30,472 nucleotides of DNA from the NCBI GenBank assembly GCA_934654765.1, contig CAKUGX010000011.1:1-30472 (forward strand), written 5' to 3'. The translations under genes were made by a program, and so were the position numbers. Shown here piece after piece: positions 14,240-22,578 of the stretch (the stretch's first letter is position 1; every line of letters begins with the position of its first letter). Under the pieces are notes generated by a model. It did no database searches. It was not told the origin of the DNA and saw only the letters and a program-made list of their open reading frames with translations. This stretch comes from an uncultured Collinsella sp. (GTDB lineage: Bacteria > Actinomycetota > Coriobacteriia > Coriobacteriales > Coriobacteriaceae).

Positions 14240-15544
14240 TTGAATAGCCAGCTGATTCAACAGGGTCGCGCGGCTTACCGCGCGGGTGATTTTTCCGCTG
14301 CCGCCCAGATGCTCTCGGCGGCAAAGACCCCCGATGAGATTATGGGCGAGGCCGACCATCTTCGCGGTAACGCCCTGATGCACCTCGGCATGTATGCCGA
14401 GGCCGCCGAGGCCTACGCTGCCGCCCTCAACGACGGTACCTATGGCAAGCGCGGCGCCCTGCTCACCAATCGCGGCAAGGCGCTCGCGGCGGTGGGTGAC
14501 TACACCACGGCCGCCCAGGCGTTTTCCGCTGCAACGCAGGACGCTTCCTATGCCACGCCGTTCAAGGCCTATCTGGGCTTGGGCAACGCGCTGTTCCAAG
14601 CGGGCGATTATGCCAACGCCGGGACCGCCTTCCGTCAGGCCGCTATCGACGGCGCCAATCCGGCTCCCGCCGCCGCTCTGGGCGAGCTCGGCCGTTGCTT
14701 TATCAAGCTCGGTCGCCCGGCAGATGCCGTGGAGACCTATCGCACGGCTATCGACTTTGCCGGCCCGCGTGACGATACGCGCGCACTCAATGCCGGCATG
14801 GGCCAGGCGCTTTCCGCCGCCGGTCGTCCCTCCGATGCGCTCGACGCCTTTAACGCCGCTACCGCCGACGGCATCTACCAGCTCACGCCCGAGCAGGCCG
14901 ACGAACTTGCCCGCGTTCATGATTCGCTGGCTGCGCTTTCCGCTCAGACGGCCATGGCTACGGCTCCGGCGCCCGCGATGGACGCTCCTGCCGTCGACCC
15001 GCTCGATCCCACGGGCGCAACTGGTCAGTTTATGCCCGACCCCTCGGACACCGGCTTCTTTACGCTGTCCGAGTCCGAGATGGTCCAGCAGGACCGTCAG
15101 GATCGTAAGCAGGCCAAGGTCCGTCGTCGCCATCGCCACACGGGTCTCAAAGTCTTCATCGTGCTGCTTCTGCTCATTTTGATCGCCGCGGGCGGTCTGG
15201 GCTTTGCCTACACGCGCGGCTTTGGCTTCCCGTCTCAGGAGTCTGTCGTTACCGATCTGTTCCAGGCTGCCGGCGACGGTGACACCGCAAAGGCCGAGTC
15301 TTGCCTGGCCTCGAACCTGTCCGAGGACGCTAAGTCGATGATCATCTCCTCGATTCCGCAGGGTGCCACCGTGTCCGTCGAGGGCATGGATCAGTCCATG
15401 ACCGAGACGACCGCTAAGGTGAAGGCATCGCTGTCCAAGGGCGGCGAGCAGGAGTACACCGTCAAATTCGTGCGCTCCGACAACCATATCGGCTGGGCCG
15501 TTTCCTCCCTCGATATGGATTTCTCGGCTGCTGACAACCAGTAG
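14240..15544 (+). CDS. TPR-repeat membrane protein with extracytoplasmic C-terminal domain
   Basis: This 434-residue protein starts at TTG 14240, preceded by AAAGGGGA at proper spacing; no ATG lies near. Residues 1 to about 235 consist of Ala-rich helical pairs (AAYRAGDFSAAAQML, AEAAEAYAAAL, ALFQAGDYANAGTAF) typical of tetratricopeptide repeats. An acidic linker follows, then a strongly basic stretch (VRRRHRH), one membrane helix (about 303-323) and an outer domain of about 110 residues that resembles DUF4878/NTF2-like lipid- or peptidoglycan-side domains. Basic residues before the helix place the TPRs in the cytosol. It may scaffold proteins at the membrane. Its position between a prolyl isomerase and mreB suggests an envelope role, but no function is established. 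Confidence 0.87.
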   Translation: MNSQLIQQGRAAYRAGDFSAAAQMLSAAKTPDEIMGEADHLRGNALMHLGMYAEAAEAYAAALNDGTYGKRGALLTNRGKALAAVGDYTTAAQAFSAATQDASYATPFKAYLGLGNALFQAGDYANAGTAFRQAAIDGANPAPAAALGELGRCFIKLGRPADAVETYRTAIDFAGPRDDTRALNAGMGQALSAAGRPSDALDAFNAATADGIYQLTPEQADELARVHDSLAALSAQTAMATAPAPAMDAPAVDPLDPTGATGQFMPDPSDTGFFTLSESEMVQQDRQDRKQAKVRRRHRHTGLKVFIVLLLLILIAAGGLGFAYTRGFGFPSQESVVTDLFQAAGDGDTAKAESCLASNLSEDAKSMIISSIPQGATVSVEGMDQSMTETTAKVKASLSKGGEQEYTVKFVRSDNHIGWAVSSLDMDFSAADNQ

Positions 15545-15566
15545 TGACCTTATGGGATTTAGCTTT

Positions 15567-15599
15567 GCCCGGCGCTTCACCGCAAGTGAGGCGCCGGGC
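15567..15599. other. Hairpin between the TPR gene and mreB
   Basis: A 9-bp GC-only stem (15567-15575, GCCCGGCGC, with 15591-15599) continues through a T-G pair and four more pairs to a 5-base loop (15581-15585). No T run follows on the plus strand, so it is not a standard intrinsic terminator. A TATGAT at 15609-15614 could be a -10 for mreB, but no -35 matches. Confidence 0.6.
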
Positions 15600-15659
15600 T
15601 TGCGCTAGTATGATGAGCTAGTAGTTTTCCAGCAATCATCCAACACATCAGGAGTTGCG

Positions 15660-16703
15660 TTGTTTTCTTTGATGGATATGTTCTTTGGTAGCTATGCGGG
15701 CGATCTTGCCATCGACCTTGGCACCGCCAATACGCTTGTCTCCGTGCGCGGCAAGGGCATCGTCATCCGCGAGCCCTCTGTTGTCGCTATCGACAAGAAC
15801 GATGAGCGCATCCTGGCCGTCGGTATCGAGGCCAAGCGTATGCTCGGCCGTACGCCCGGCAACATCGTGGCCGTTCGTCCCCTCAAGGACGGCGTCATCG
15901 CCGACTTCGATGTTACCGAGGCCATGCTGCGCTACTTTATCGACAAGGCGTCCGAGAAGCGCTATCCGTGGACTCCGCGTCCGCGCGTCGTCGTCTGTGT
16001 TCCCTCCGGCGTCACGTCGGTCGAGAAGCGCGCCGTCTTTGAGGCCACGATCCAGGCCGGTGCTCGCCAGGCCTATCTGATCGAGGAGCCCATGGCGGCT
16101 GCCATCGGCGCCGACCTGCCCGTCGAGGAGCCCACCGGCTCCATGGTCATCGATATCGGTGGCGGCACCACCGAAGTCGCCGTTATCGCCATGGGCGGCA
16201 TCGTCGTCTCGCAGTCCATCCGCATTGCCGGCGACGAGTTCGATCAGGCCATCCTCACGCACGTTCGCGATGCCTATAACCTGGCCATCGGCGAGCGTAC
16301 GGCAGAGGACATTAAGATCAAGGTCGGCTCCGCCGTCCCGCTCAAGGACGAGCTCGACGTTGAGGTCAACGGCCGCGACGTTATCACGGGCCTGCCCAAG
16401 ACCGTGCGCATCGAGAGCGAGGAGATTCGTCGCGCGCTCAACAAGCCGCTCGACGAGATGGCCAAGGCCGTCAAGGACGCCCTCGACGCCACGCCGCCCG
16501 ATCTTGCCTCGGACCTCATGTACTACGGCATTTTGCTGACTGGTGGCGGCGCGCTGCTGCGCGGTCTCGACGTGCGCCTGCGCGATGAGACCGGCGTTTC
16601 GGTCAACGTCAGCCCCACGGCGCTCGATAACGTTGTTAACGGCTGCGCCCGCGTGCTCGAGGCCAATGCGTTTGATGGCGGCTTCGTCCAGACCAATGCT
16701 TAA
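15660..16703 (+). CDS. mreB: Rod-shape-determining actin homologue MreB
   Basis: This 347-residue protein has the family's length. MreB forms membrane-bound filaments that guide sidewall peptidoglycan synthesis by the RodA/PBP2 complex. The actin-fold signatures are present: AIDLGTANT (phosphate 1, about 17-25), DIGGGTTEVAVI (phosphate 2) and LTGGGALLRG (adenosine). The N-terminal MFSLMDMFFG is a hydrophobic, membrane-binding peptide. The start is TTG 15660 with AGGAG five bases upstream; ATG 15672 is an alternative with poor spacing. It begins the mreBCD-mrdA-rodA cluster. Confidence 0.97.
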   Translation: MFSLMDMFFGSYAGDLAIDLGTANTLVSVRGKGIVIREPSVVAIDKNDERILAVGIEAKRMLGRTPGNIVAVRPLKDGVIADFDVTEAMLRYFIDKASEKRYPWTPRPRVVVCVPSGVTSVEKRAVFEATIQAGARQAYLIEEPMAAAIGADLPVEEPTGSMVIDIGGGTTEVAVIAMGGIVVSQSIRIAGDEFDQAILTHVRDAYNLAIGERTAEDIKIKVGSAVPLKDELDVEVNGRDVITGLPKTVRIESEEIRRALNKPLDEMAKAVKDALDATPPDLASDLMYYGILLTGGGALLRGLDVRLRDETGVSVNVSPTALDNVVNGCARVLEANAFDGGFVQTNA

Positions 16704-16724
16704 TTTCCAAAAGGTGGATTCCAT

Positions 16725-17723
16725 TTGGCACGATCTTCGGGTTTCTCCACAAATCTGAATACCAAGCGACAATCAACGGGTATGCGCCCGTTGATTGTTT
16801 TCAGCCTGATTTCGGTGTTGCTGCTTACGTTTTATATTCGTGAGGGCGAGGCCGGGCCGATTCATGCCGTTCGTTCGGGCGTGACGACGATTACCTCGCC
16901 GGTGCGTTTTCTGGGCTCGGCTGTGGCGGCTCCCTTCAATGCGATCGGTAACGTGTTCTCTAACCTTACGGCGTCACAGGACACGCTTGACGAGCTTAAG
17001 AAGCAAAACGAGGAACTGACCTCTAAGGTCGCCGAGCTCTCCGAGGCTCAAAAGACCGCCGAGCGACTGGAGGGTCTGGTCGGTCTGCAGTCGACCTACA
17101 ACCTCAAGTCCACTGCAGCTCGTATCGTCGGCGCTTCGGGCGATGCCTGGACCTCGACCGTTACCATCGATAAGGGTTCTGCCGACGGGCTTACCATCAA
17201 CATGCCCGTGACGAGTTCTGCCGGTGTCATAGGCCAGATTATCGAGGTCTCGGCCAAGACGTCCACCGTGCGCCTGATTGGCGATGAGAACTCGGGCGTG
17301 TCCGCCATGGTGCAGGACACGCGCGCCCAGGGCATGCTGCAGGGTCAGGCTGACGGCACGCTGCGTCTTGAGTATGTGAGCGTCGATTCCGACGTTAAGG
17401 TTGGCGACATCATCGTGACCTCGGGCATTGGCGGTGTGTTCCCCAAGGGTCTACCGCTCGGCACCGTCTCGTCGGTTGAGAAATCGGCAAACGACGTGTA
17501 CTACACCATTGTGGTGCGCGCCCAGACGACGGCCGAGAACAACGAGGAAGTGCTGGTCATCACCTCGCTGACCGACGAACAGTCGGCCTCGGATGAGGAC
17601 GTGAGCACGGCTAATAGCACGCCGCAGGGAACGTCGCGCGATGCTGCGACCAACACGAAGGACGAGAGCTCGGATGACAGTTCCGACACGTCTGAGACGA
17701 CCGATTCTGGCTCGAGCGAATAG
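16725..17723 (+). CDS. mreC: Rod-shape-determining protein MreC
   Basis: This 332-residue protein starts at TTG 16725 (AAGGTGG eight bases before). MreC spans the membrane once (about 21-38), with a coiled coil (about 85-115, DELKKQNEELTSKVAEL) and a beta-rich periplasm-side domain (about 125-275). It links MreB and MreD to the PBP2/RodA synthase and activates PBP2. The conserved DAWTSTVTIDKGS, GVIGQI and GDIIVTSGIGGVFPKG segments are seen. The last 50 or so residues are a low-complexity Ser/Thr/Asp tail beyond the usual family end, possibly interacting with the wall or disordered. It lies 21 bases after mreB. Confidence 0.95.
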   Translation: MARSSGFSTNLNTKRQSTGMRPLIVFSLISVLLLTFYIREGEAGPIHAVRSGVTTITSPVRFLGSAVAAPFNAIGNVFSNLTASQDTLDELKKQNEELTSKVAELSEAQKTAERLEGLVGLQSTYNLKSTAARIVGASGDAWTSTVTIDKGSADGLTINMPVTSSAGVIGQIIEVSAKTSTVRLIGDENSGVSAMVQDTRAQGMLQGQADGTLRLEYVSVDSDVKVGDIIVTSGIGGVFPKGLPLGTVSSVEKSANDVYYTIVVRAQTTAENNEEVLVITSLTDEQSASDEDVSTANSTPQGTSRDAATNTKDESSDDSSDTSETTDSGSSE

Positions 17724-17734
17724 GGGGCATGTCC

Positions 17735-18301
17735 ATGGATCTACACGAGCAGGGGATGAGCTCCCGCACGTTTGTAATCGCCGCCATCGTGTGCGTGCTG
17801 CTGCAGGCAGGCCTGGCACCGCAGATCTCCATTGCGGGCGGTCGTGTCAACTTCATGATTATCCTGGTGTGCTTAAGCGTGTTCTCGGGCGACCCGACCC
17901 GTGCCGTCGTGTGCGGTTTTTGCAGCGGCTTGTTTTATGACCTGTCCGCTGCCGTGCCGGTGGGAGTTATGTCGCTCCTGCTGACCGTGGGTTCTTTTGC
18001 CCTGGTGCACAGTGCTGCCGGTCAGACCGGCGGTACCCCGAGTGCGCGCGGCATCACTGTGGGCGCCTTTGCGCTCGTCATTAATGTGATCTACAGCATC
18101 ATCTTGCTGTTTATGGGTTTGGAGACGAGCTTTGTCGTGGCGATCTTTGGCCATGCGCTGCCGTCTTCGATCCTGACGGGTCTGGTTGCCATTCCGTTTT
18201 TGATGTCCGGCGTCGTGCCGCAGTCCGGCTATGGATTCTCCGCACGTGGCGGACGCCAGACGGGTATGCGCTTTAAGCCCAAGACCCGCAAACTCAAATA
18301 G
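17735..18301 (+). CDS. mreD: Rod-shape-determining protein MreD
   Basis: About 188 residues. It is an integral membrane protein with five or six hydrophobic helices and no polar domain, the MreD pattern. The segment GRVNFMIILVCLSVFSGDP followed by GFCSGLFYDL matches the family's conserved core. The start at ATG 17735 is preferred over ATG 17729 because GGGGG (17723-17727) then has a 7-base spacing. The C-terminus is basic (GRQTGMRFKPKTRKLK), probably cytosolic. It completes the MreBCD complex. Confidence 0.9.
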   Translation: MDLHEQGMSSRTFVIAAIVCVLLQAGLAPQISIAGGRVNFMIILVCLSVFSGDPTRAVVCGFCSGLFYDLSAAVPVGVMSLLLTVGSFALVHSAAGQTGGTPSARGITVGAFALVINVIYSIILLFMGLETSFVVAIFGHALPSSILTGLVAIPFLMSGVVPQSGYGFSARGGRQTGMRFKPKTRKLK

Positions 18302-18314
18302 GGGAGGCCCGTAG

Positions 18315-20384
18315 ATGTCTTCCCAGATGACGGTTATCATCGCCGGTATCGTGCTGGTTGTGGCCATCGTGGTCGCGCTGGTCATCATGCGTCGCGGCGA
18401 TTCCCGTTTTACCTACGATACGCAGCATGGAACGGCCCCGCGCGCCACCGAGGGCGAGGGCAATACCGCGGCGACCGCCTTTAAGGGCCGCTTCTCCATT
18501 CTCACCACCGGCGTGGGCGCGATGTTCGCGGCGCTTGCCGTCAAGCTGTGGGGCATGCAGATGGTCTCGTCGGACTATTACGAGAAGCAGGCCAACAGCA
18601 ATCAGACCCGTACCGTCACCACGCCTGCCGTTCGCGGGCGCATTCTCGATCGCAACGGCGTGGCGCTGGTGCAGAACCGTCCCTCGCTTGCCGTCGTGGC
18701 CTACCGCGACCTTGCCGAGGATGAGGTTCTGGTTCGTCATCTTGCCAACGTGCTCGGAATGCCTTACGTGGCGGTTCTGCGCAACATTCAGGACAATTCC
18801 GAGGGCGCCCAGAGCCTGCACACCATCGCGACGGACGTCCGTCGCTCCACGGTTGCCTATATTCAGGAGCACGCCGGCGAGTTCCCGGGCGTCAAAATTG
18901 CCGAGCGCACCGAGCGCCAGTATCCCTACGGCGAGACGGCATGCCATATCTTGGGCTATACCGGCACCATTACTTCCGAGCAGCTCGAGGCCCAGAATAA
19001 GAAATCCTCTGGCGATGATGATGCTTCTGCTGGCCGGATTACGTACCAGTCGGGCGATATCGTGGGCCAAGCGGGCGTTGAGAGCTACTACGAAAACCTG
19101 CTGCAGGGTATTCGTGGCGAGCAGACCGTCAAGGTCGATGCTTCGGGCAATGTGACCGGTCAGGCCGGCGCCGTGCCCGCGAAGGCCGGCTCCGACATTA
19201 AGCTTACGCTCGATCTTAAGATCCAACAGGCCTGTGAGACGGCGCTGGCGAGCGCCATCGAGCTTGCCGAGACCACTGGCTACAGCAATGCCGGCAACGG
19301 CGCTGTGGTGTGTCTCGATCCCAACAATGGCGAGATTCTGGGCATGGCGAGCGAGCCCAAGTTCGATCCGTCCGTCTTTATCGGCGGCGTCTCAAATGAC
19401 GTGTGGACCGAGCTCAATGATGACAAGGGTTCGCACCCGCTGCTCAACCGCGCCATTAGCGGACAGTATATGTCGGCCTCGACCATCAAGCCGCTCTCGG
19501 CACTGGCCGGTCTTGAGTTTGGAACCTACACTTCAACGCAGACAACCAACTGCACGGGCTATTGGACGGGCTTGGGCAAGGCTTGGGGCAAGCGCTGCTG
19601 GCTGACGTCTGGCCACGGCACCATGACGCTGCAGTCGGGTATCGCCAACTCGTGCGACCCCGTCTTCTACGACATGGGCAAGGCGTTCTTTTATGACGAA
19701 CAACATTCCGAGGGCCTGCAGGAGGTCTTTCGTCGCTGGGGCCTAGGCAAGACCTGCGGTATCGATCTGCCGAGTGAGGGCGCGGGCCGTATTCCCGATG
19801 CCGAGTGGAAAGAGTCGTACTTTACCGACGCCTCGGCCGAGGATCGCAAATGGAACGCGGGCGATATGACCAATATTGCCATCGGCCAGGGTGACATCCT
19901 GGTGACGCCCCTGCAGATGGCGTGCGCCTATATGGGTCTTGCCAACGGCGGCAAGCAGTATGTGCCGCACGTGTTTTTGTCGGCCGTGTCGCGCGATGGC
20001 GACGGCGATGCCTATAAGTACAACGGCAAGGGCAAGAAAAAGCGCCTGGAGGCCAAAATCAATAGCGACTCGGATCTGGCGCTTGTCCGCAACGGTATGC
20101 ACGATGTTATCTATGTCGCCTCTACGTCGCTGGCAGCTCACTTTGGCACCCTGACGCCGCAGGTATATGGTAAGTCGGGCACGGGCGAGAAGAGCGGTGA
20201 GGACGAATACGCGTGGTTCTGCGCCTATGCACCGGCCGATGATCCCAAGTATGTCATCGCTACTGTCCTGGAGCAGGGCGGCGGTGGCTCGGATACCGCG
20301 ATGCATGTCGTGCGCGACGTGCTCGGCGTGATTTATGACGAGCCCGATACCTCTTCGGCCTCGGGCGATTCTTCGGTTCGATAG
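18315..20384 (+). CDS. mrdA: Penicillin-binding protein 2 (elongasome transpeptidase)
   Basis: This 689-residue class B PBP cross-links sidewall peptidoglycan with RodA. The pedestal starts with RTVTTPAVRGRILDRNG. The catalytic serine is Ser389 in STIK (389-392), the SxN-type motif is NSCD, and the third motif is KSGTG (620-624), with Ser in place of the commoner Thr. Two hydrophobic segments lie at the N-terminus (about 5-25 and 60-84) where most PBP2 proteins have one. This would put the N-terminus outside, or the first segment may be an added anchor. The start at 18315 has GGGAGG eight bases before. It lies 13 bases after mreD and 9 before rodA. The Ser/Asp-rich C-terminal tail is short. 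Confidence 0.95.
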   Translation: MSSQMTVIIAGIVLVVAIVVALVIMRRGDSRFTYDTQHGTAPRATEGEGNTAATAFKGRFSILTTGVGAMFAALAVKLWGMQMVSSDYYEKQANSNQTRTVTTPAVRGRILDRNGVALVQNRPSLAVVAYRDLAEDEVLVRHLANVLGMPYVAVLRNIQDNSEGAQSLHTIATDVRRSTVAYIQEHAGEFPGVKIAERTERQYPYGETACHILGYTGTITSEQLEAQNKKSSGDDDASAGRITYQSGDIVGQAGVESYYENLLQGIRGEQTVKVDASGNVTGQAGAVPAKAGSDIKLTLDLKIQQACETALASAIELAETTGYSNAGNGAVVCLDPNNGEILGMASEPKFDPSVFIGGVSNDVWTELNDDKGSHPLLNRAISGQYMSASTIKPLSALAGLEFGTYTSTQTTNCTGYWTGLGKAWGKRCWLTSGHGTMTLQSGIANSCDPVFYDMGKAFFYDEQHSEGLQEVFRRWGLGKTCGIDLPSEGAGRIPDAEWKESYFTDASAEDRKWNAGDMTNIAIGQGDILVTPLQMACAYMGLANGGKQYVPHVFLSAVSRDGDGDAYKYNGKGKKKRLEAKINSDSDLALVRNGMHDVIYVASTSLAAHFGTLTPQVYGKSGTGEKSGEDEYAWFCAYAPADDPKYVIATVLEQGGGGSDTAMHVVRDVLGVIYDEPDTSSASGDSSVR

Positions 20385-20393
20385 GAGGTTGCG

Positions 20394-21620
20394 ATGGATT
20401 TTTCTCCGGCGGATCTGTTCCGTTCAACCAAGACCGGCTCTCGCAGCAGCCTGGACCGCGTCAACAAGCAACTTTCGGCCTCTCGCGGCACGTTTCGCCA
20501 AAAGGTGCATATCGGTGTGCTCGTGGCTACTGTGGCGCTCGTCGCCTACGGTGCCATCATTATCTGGTCGGCTTCGCAGTTTAAGGCCGATGCCTCGTTC
20601 TCACGCCATCTGCTGGGAATTGGTATCGGGGCGGTGCTGGCGGTGCTGGTTTGGCGTACCGACCTGCGCGGTATTTCCAATTTCTCGACGGCGCTGCTCG
20701 TCATCGACCTGATCGTGATCTTCTCGCCCAAGATTCCGGGCCTGTCCTATACGGGCGGTCTGGGCATGACGGGCTGGATCAAGATTCCCGGTATCGGCTT
20801 GACATTCCAGCCCGTTGAGCTTGCCAAGCTTATCACCATCTTCTTTATCGCCACGCTTGGCTCGCAATACAACGGCCGCATCGATACCGTTCGCGACTAC
20901 GTCAAGCTCTGCGGTATGCTGTCCATCCCGTTTTTGGCCGTCGTCGCCATGGGCGACCTGGGCTCGGGCCTGGTCGTGCTGGTCTCGGGTGCCATCGTCA
21001 TCTGCATGAGCGGCGCACGCCGCGAATGGGTGCTGTCGACCTTGGCCCTGCTCGTGGGCTTGGTGGCCCTCGTCCTGGCGCTCGACTCGGTCTTCGATTC
21101 GCTGCTCGGCCACGACGTGCTCATCAAGCAGTACCAGATGAATCGCTTGACGGTCTTTATCGACCCCGATAATGCCGATTCGGACGACGCCTACAACCTG
21201 CAGCAGTCGCTCATCGCCGTTGGCTCGGGCGGCTTCTTTGGTAAGGGCTTGGGCCATGCGACGCAGTCTGCCGGCGGCTTTCTGCCCGAGTTCCACACCG
21301 ACTTCGTCTTTGCCTTCCTGTCCGAGACCTTCGGCTTCTGTGGGTCCTTTTTGCTCCTGTGCCTGTATGTGCTGCTTATGTTCTCGACGATTCGCGTCGC
21401 CTTTAAGTGCGAGTCGCTGTTCCTGCGCCTGTCGTGCGTGGGTATCGTCGGCATGTGGGCATTTCAGACCTTCGAGAACATCGGCATGTGCATTGGCATG
21501 ATGCCGATTACCGGTATTCCGCTACCGTTCATTAGCTTTGGTTCGTCGTCGATGATGATTCAGTTGCTGACGGCGGGTATCGTACAATCCATATGGCGGC
21601 ATCGTTCGGGCGCCGCGTAA
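20394..21620 (+). CDS. rodA: SEDS glycosyltransferase RodA
   Basis: This 408-residue, ten-helix membrane protein is the peptidoglycan polymerase of the elongasome, paired with PBP2. SEDS signatures: FQPVELAK (138-145), MGDLGSG, the loop with SLIAVGSGGFFGKGLG, PEFHTDF (298-304, with Asp303 matching the E. coli RodA catalytic Asp262 as I recall it), and GIPLPFISFGSSSM. An N-terminal cytosolic extension of about 35 residues is rich in Ser/Arg/Lys. The start ATG 20394 has AGGAGG overlapping the mrdA stop region. FtsW is an alternative paralogue, but the gene order favours RodA. Confidence 0.95.
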   Translation: MDFSPADLFRSTKTGSRSSLDRVNKQLSASRGTFRQKVHIGVLVATVALVAYGAIIIWSASQFKADASFSRHLLGIGIGAVLAVLVWRTDLRGISNFSTALLVIDLIVIFSPKIPGLSYTGGLGMTGWIKIPGIGLTFQPVELAKLITIFFIATLGSQYNGRIDTVRDYVKLCGMLSIPFLAVVAMGDLGSGLVVLVSGAIVICMSGARREWVLSTLALLVGLVALVLALDSVFDSLLGHDVLIKQYQMNRLTVFIDPDNADSDDAYNLQQSLIAVGSGGFFGKGLGHATQSAGGFLPEFHTDFVFAFLSETFGFCGSFLLLCLYVLLMFSTIRVAFKCESLFLRLSCVGIVGMWAFQTFENIGMCIGMMPITGIPLPFISFGSSSMMIQLLTAGIVQSIWRHRSGAA

Positions 21621-21638
21621 CTGCTGGAGGGGTTTGCT

Positions 21639-22568
21639 ATGAAGATTCCCGTGGACAAGCTTACCCGCGCTTTTAAGATGGGCGCGTCTGTTAAGAAGGA
21701 CTCCGATACGCCGGTGCGCGTCTCGGTGTACTTGGATTCGTCTGCCTCGCGCTTTTTGGTCGAGACGGTCCGCGATGCCTTTGTGCCGCAGACGACGTCG
21801 GGCATTGTGCGCGTTGAGCGCCTGGGCGAGGAGCGCATCGTTCCCAAGACCGATACCGATGTTGTGCTGGTCCTCTCGTGCGGCTCCGACCGCCTGGAGA
21901 GCGCCGTGCAGGAGCTCGTGATCGCCGGTGCGCCCGTGTGCGTGCTCGCTGAGTCTGCCGTCGAGGTGCCGTTCATTGAGGAGTCGACGCCCATGCTCGG
22001 CGTGGTGGCGGCGACCGATAAGACGTATCTGCTCGAGACGCTCGCGCGTTGGATTCTCGATCGCACCGACAAGGAAACGGCGTTTGCCGCGAACTTTGCC
22101 TTTATGCGTATCGCCGCTGCCAACCGCATCATCACTTCGTGTGCGCTCACCAACATGGCGACGGGTGCCCTGGTGTTCTTGCCGGGTGCCGACTATCCCG
22201 TTATGGCCCTGGCGCAGGTTGGCATGCTCTTTGAGCTCGCCGCCGTCTTTGGGCGTGGCATTAAGCCCGAACGCGGCTATGAGGTCGCGGGTGTGCTTGC
22301 CGGTGGCCTGGTGATTCGCGCCGTCACCCGTGCACTCGTCAAGCAGACGCCGCATATCGGGTTTGTCGTCAAGGCGCTGACTGCAGCCGCCGGCACCTAT
22401 GGCATGGGCCGTGCGCTCGTTTCGCTCTACGAGCGCGATGTTGACTACAGCCGTGCCAACGAGGTGGTCACTGCCACGTTCTCCCGCGTTCGCGATCTGG
22501 TGACCACGGTCGCGGGCGCTACCCGTCCTATGGCGTCCTACGAGGACGCATCCGATCTCGCTGCTTAG
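21639..22568 (+). CDS. DUF697-like protein in the shape operon
   Basis: This 309-residue protein starts at ATG 21639 (GGAGGGG upstream). Residues 1 to about 145 form an alpha/beta, nucleotide-binding-like region with repeated strand-turn patterns (VRVSVYLD, DVVLVLSCGSD, APVCVLAESAVEVPF) but no Walker A. Residues about 150-290 contain hydrophobic helices and a pattern recalling DUF697/YcjF: PGADYPVMALAQVGML, EVAGVLAGGLVIRAVTR and LTAAAGTYGMGRALVSLYE. It may be membrane-associated through these helices. It sits 18 bases after rodA and 10 before the radical SAM gene. Function is unknown; a link to envelope stress or shape is only suggested by context. Confidence 0.8.
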   Translation: MKIPVDKLTRAFKMGASVKKDSDTPVRVSVYLDSSASRFLVETVRDAFVPQTTSGIVRVERLGEERIVPKTDTDVVLVLSCGSDRLESAVQELVIAGAPVCVLAESAVEVPFIEESTPMLGVVAATDKTYLLETLARWILDRTDKETAFAANFAFMRIAAANRIITSCALTNMATGALVFLPGADYPVMALAQVGMLFELAAVFGRGIKPERGYEVAGVLAGGLVIRAVTRALVKQTPHIGFVVKALTAAAGTYGMGRALVSLYERDVDYSRANEVVTATFSRVRDLVTTVAGATRPMASYEDASDLAA

Positions 22569-22578
22569 GGGTTTTCCG

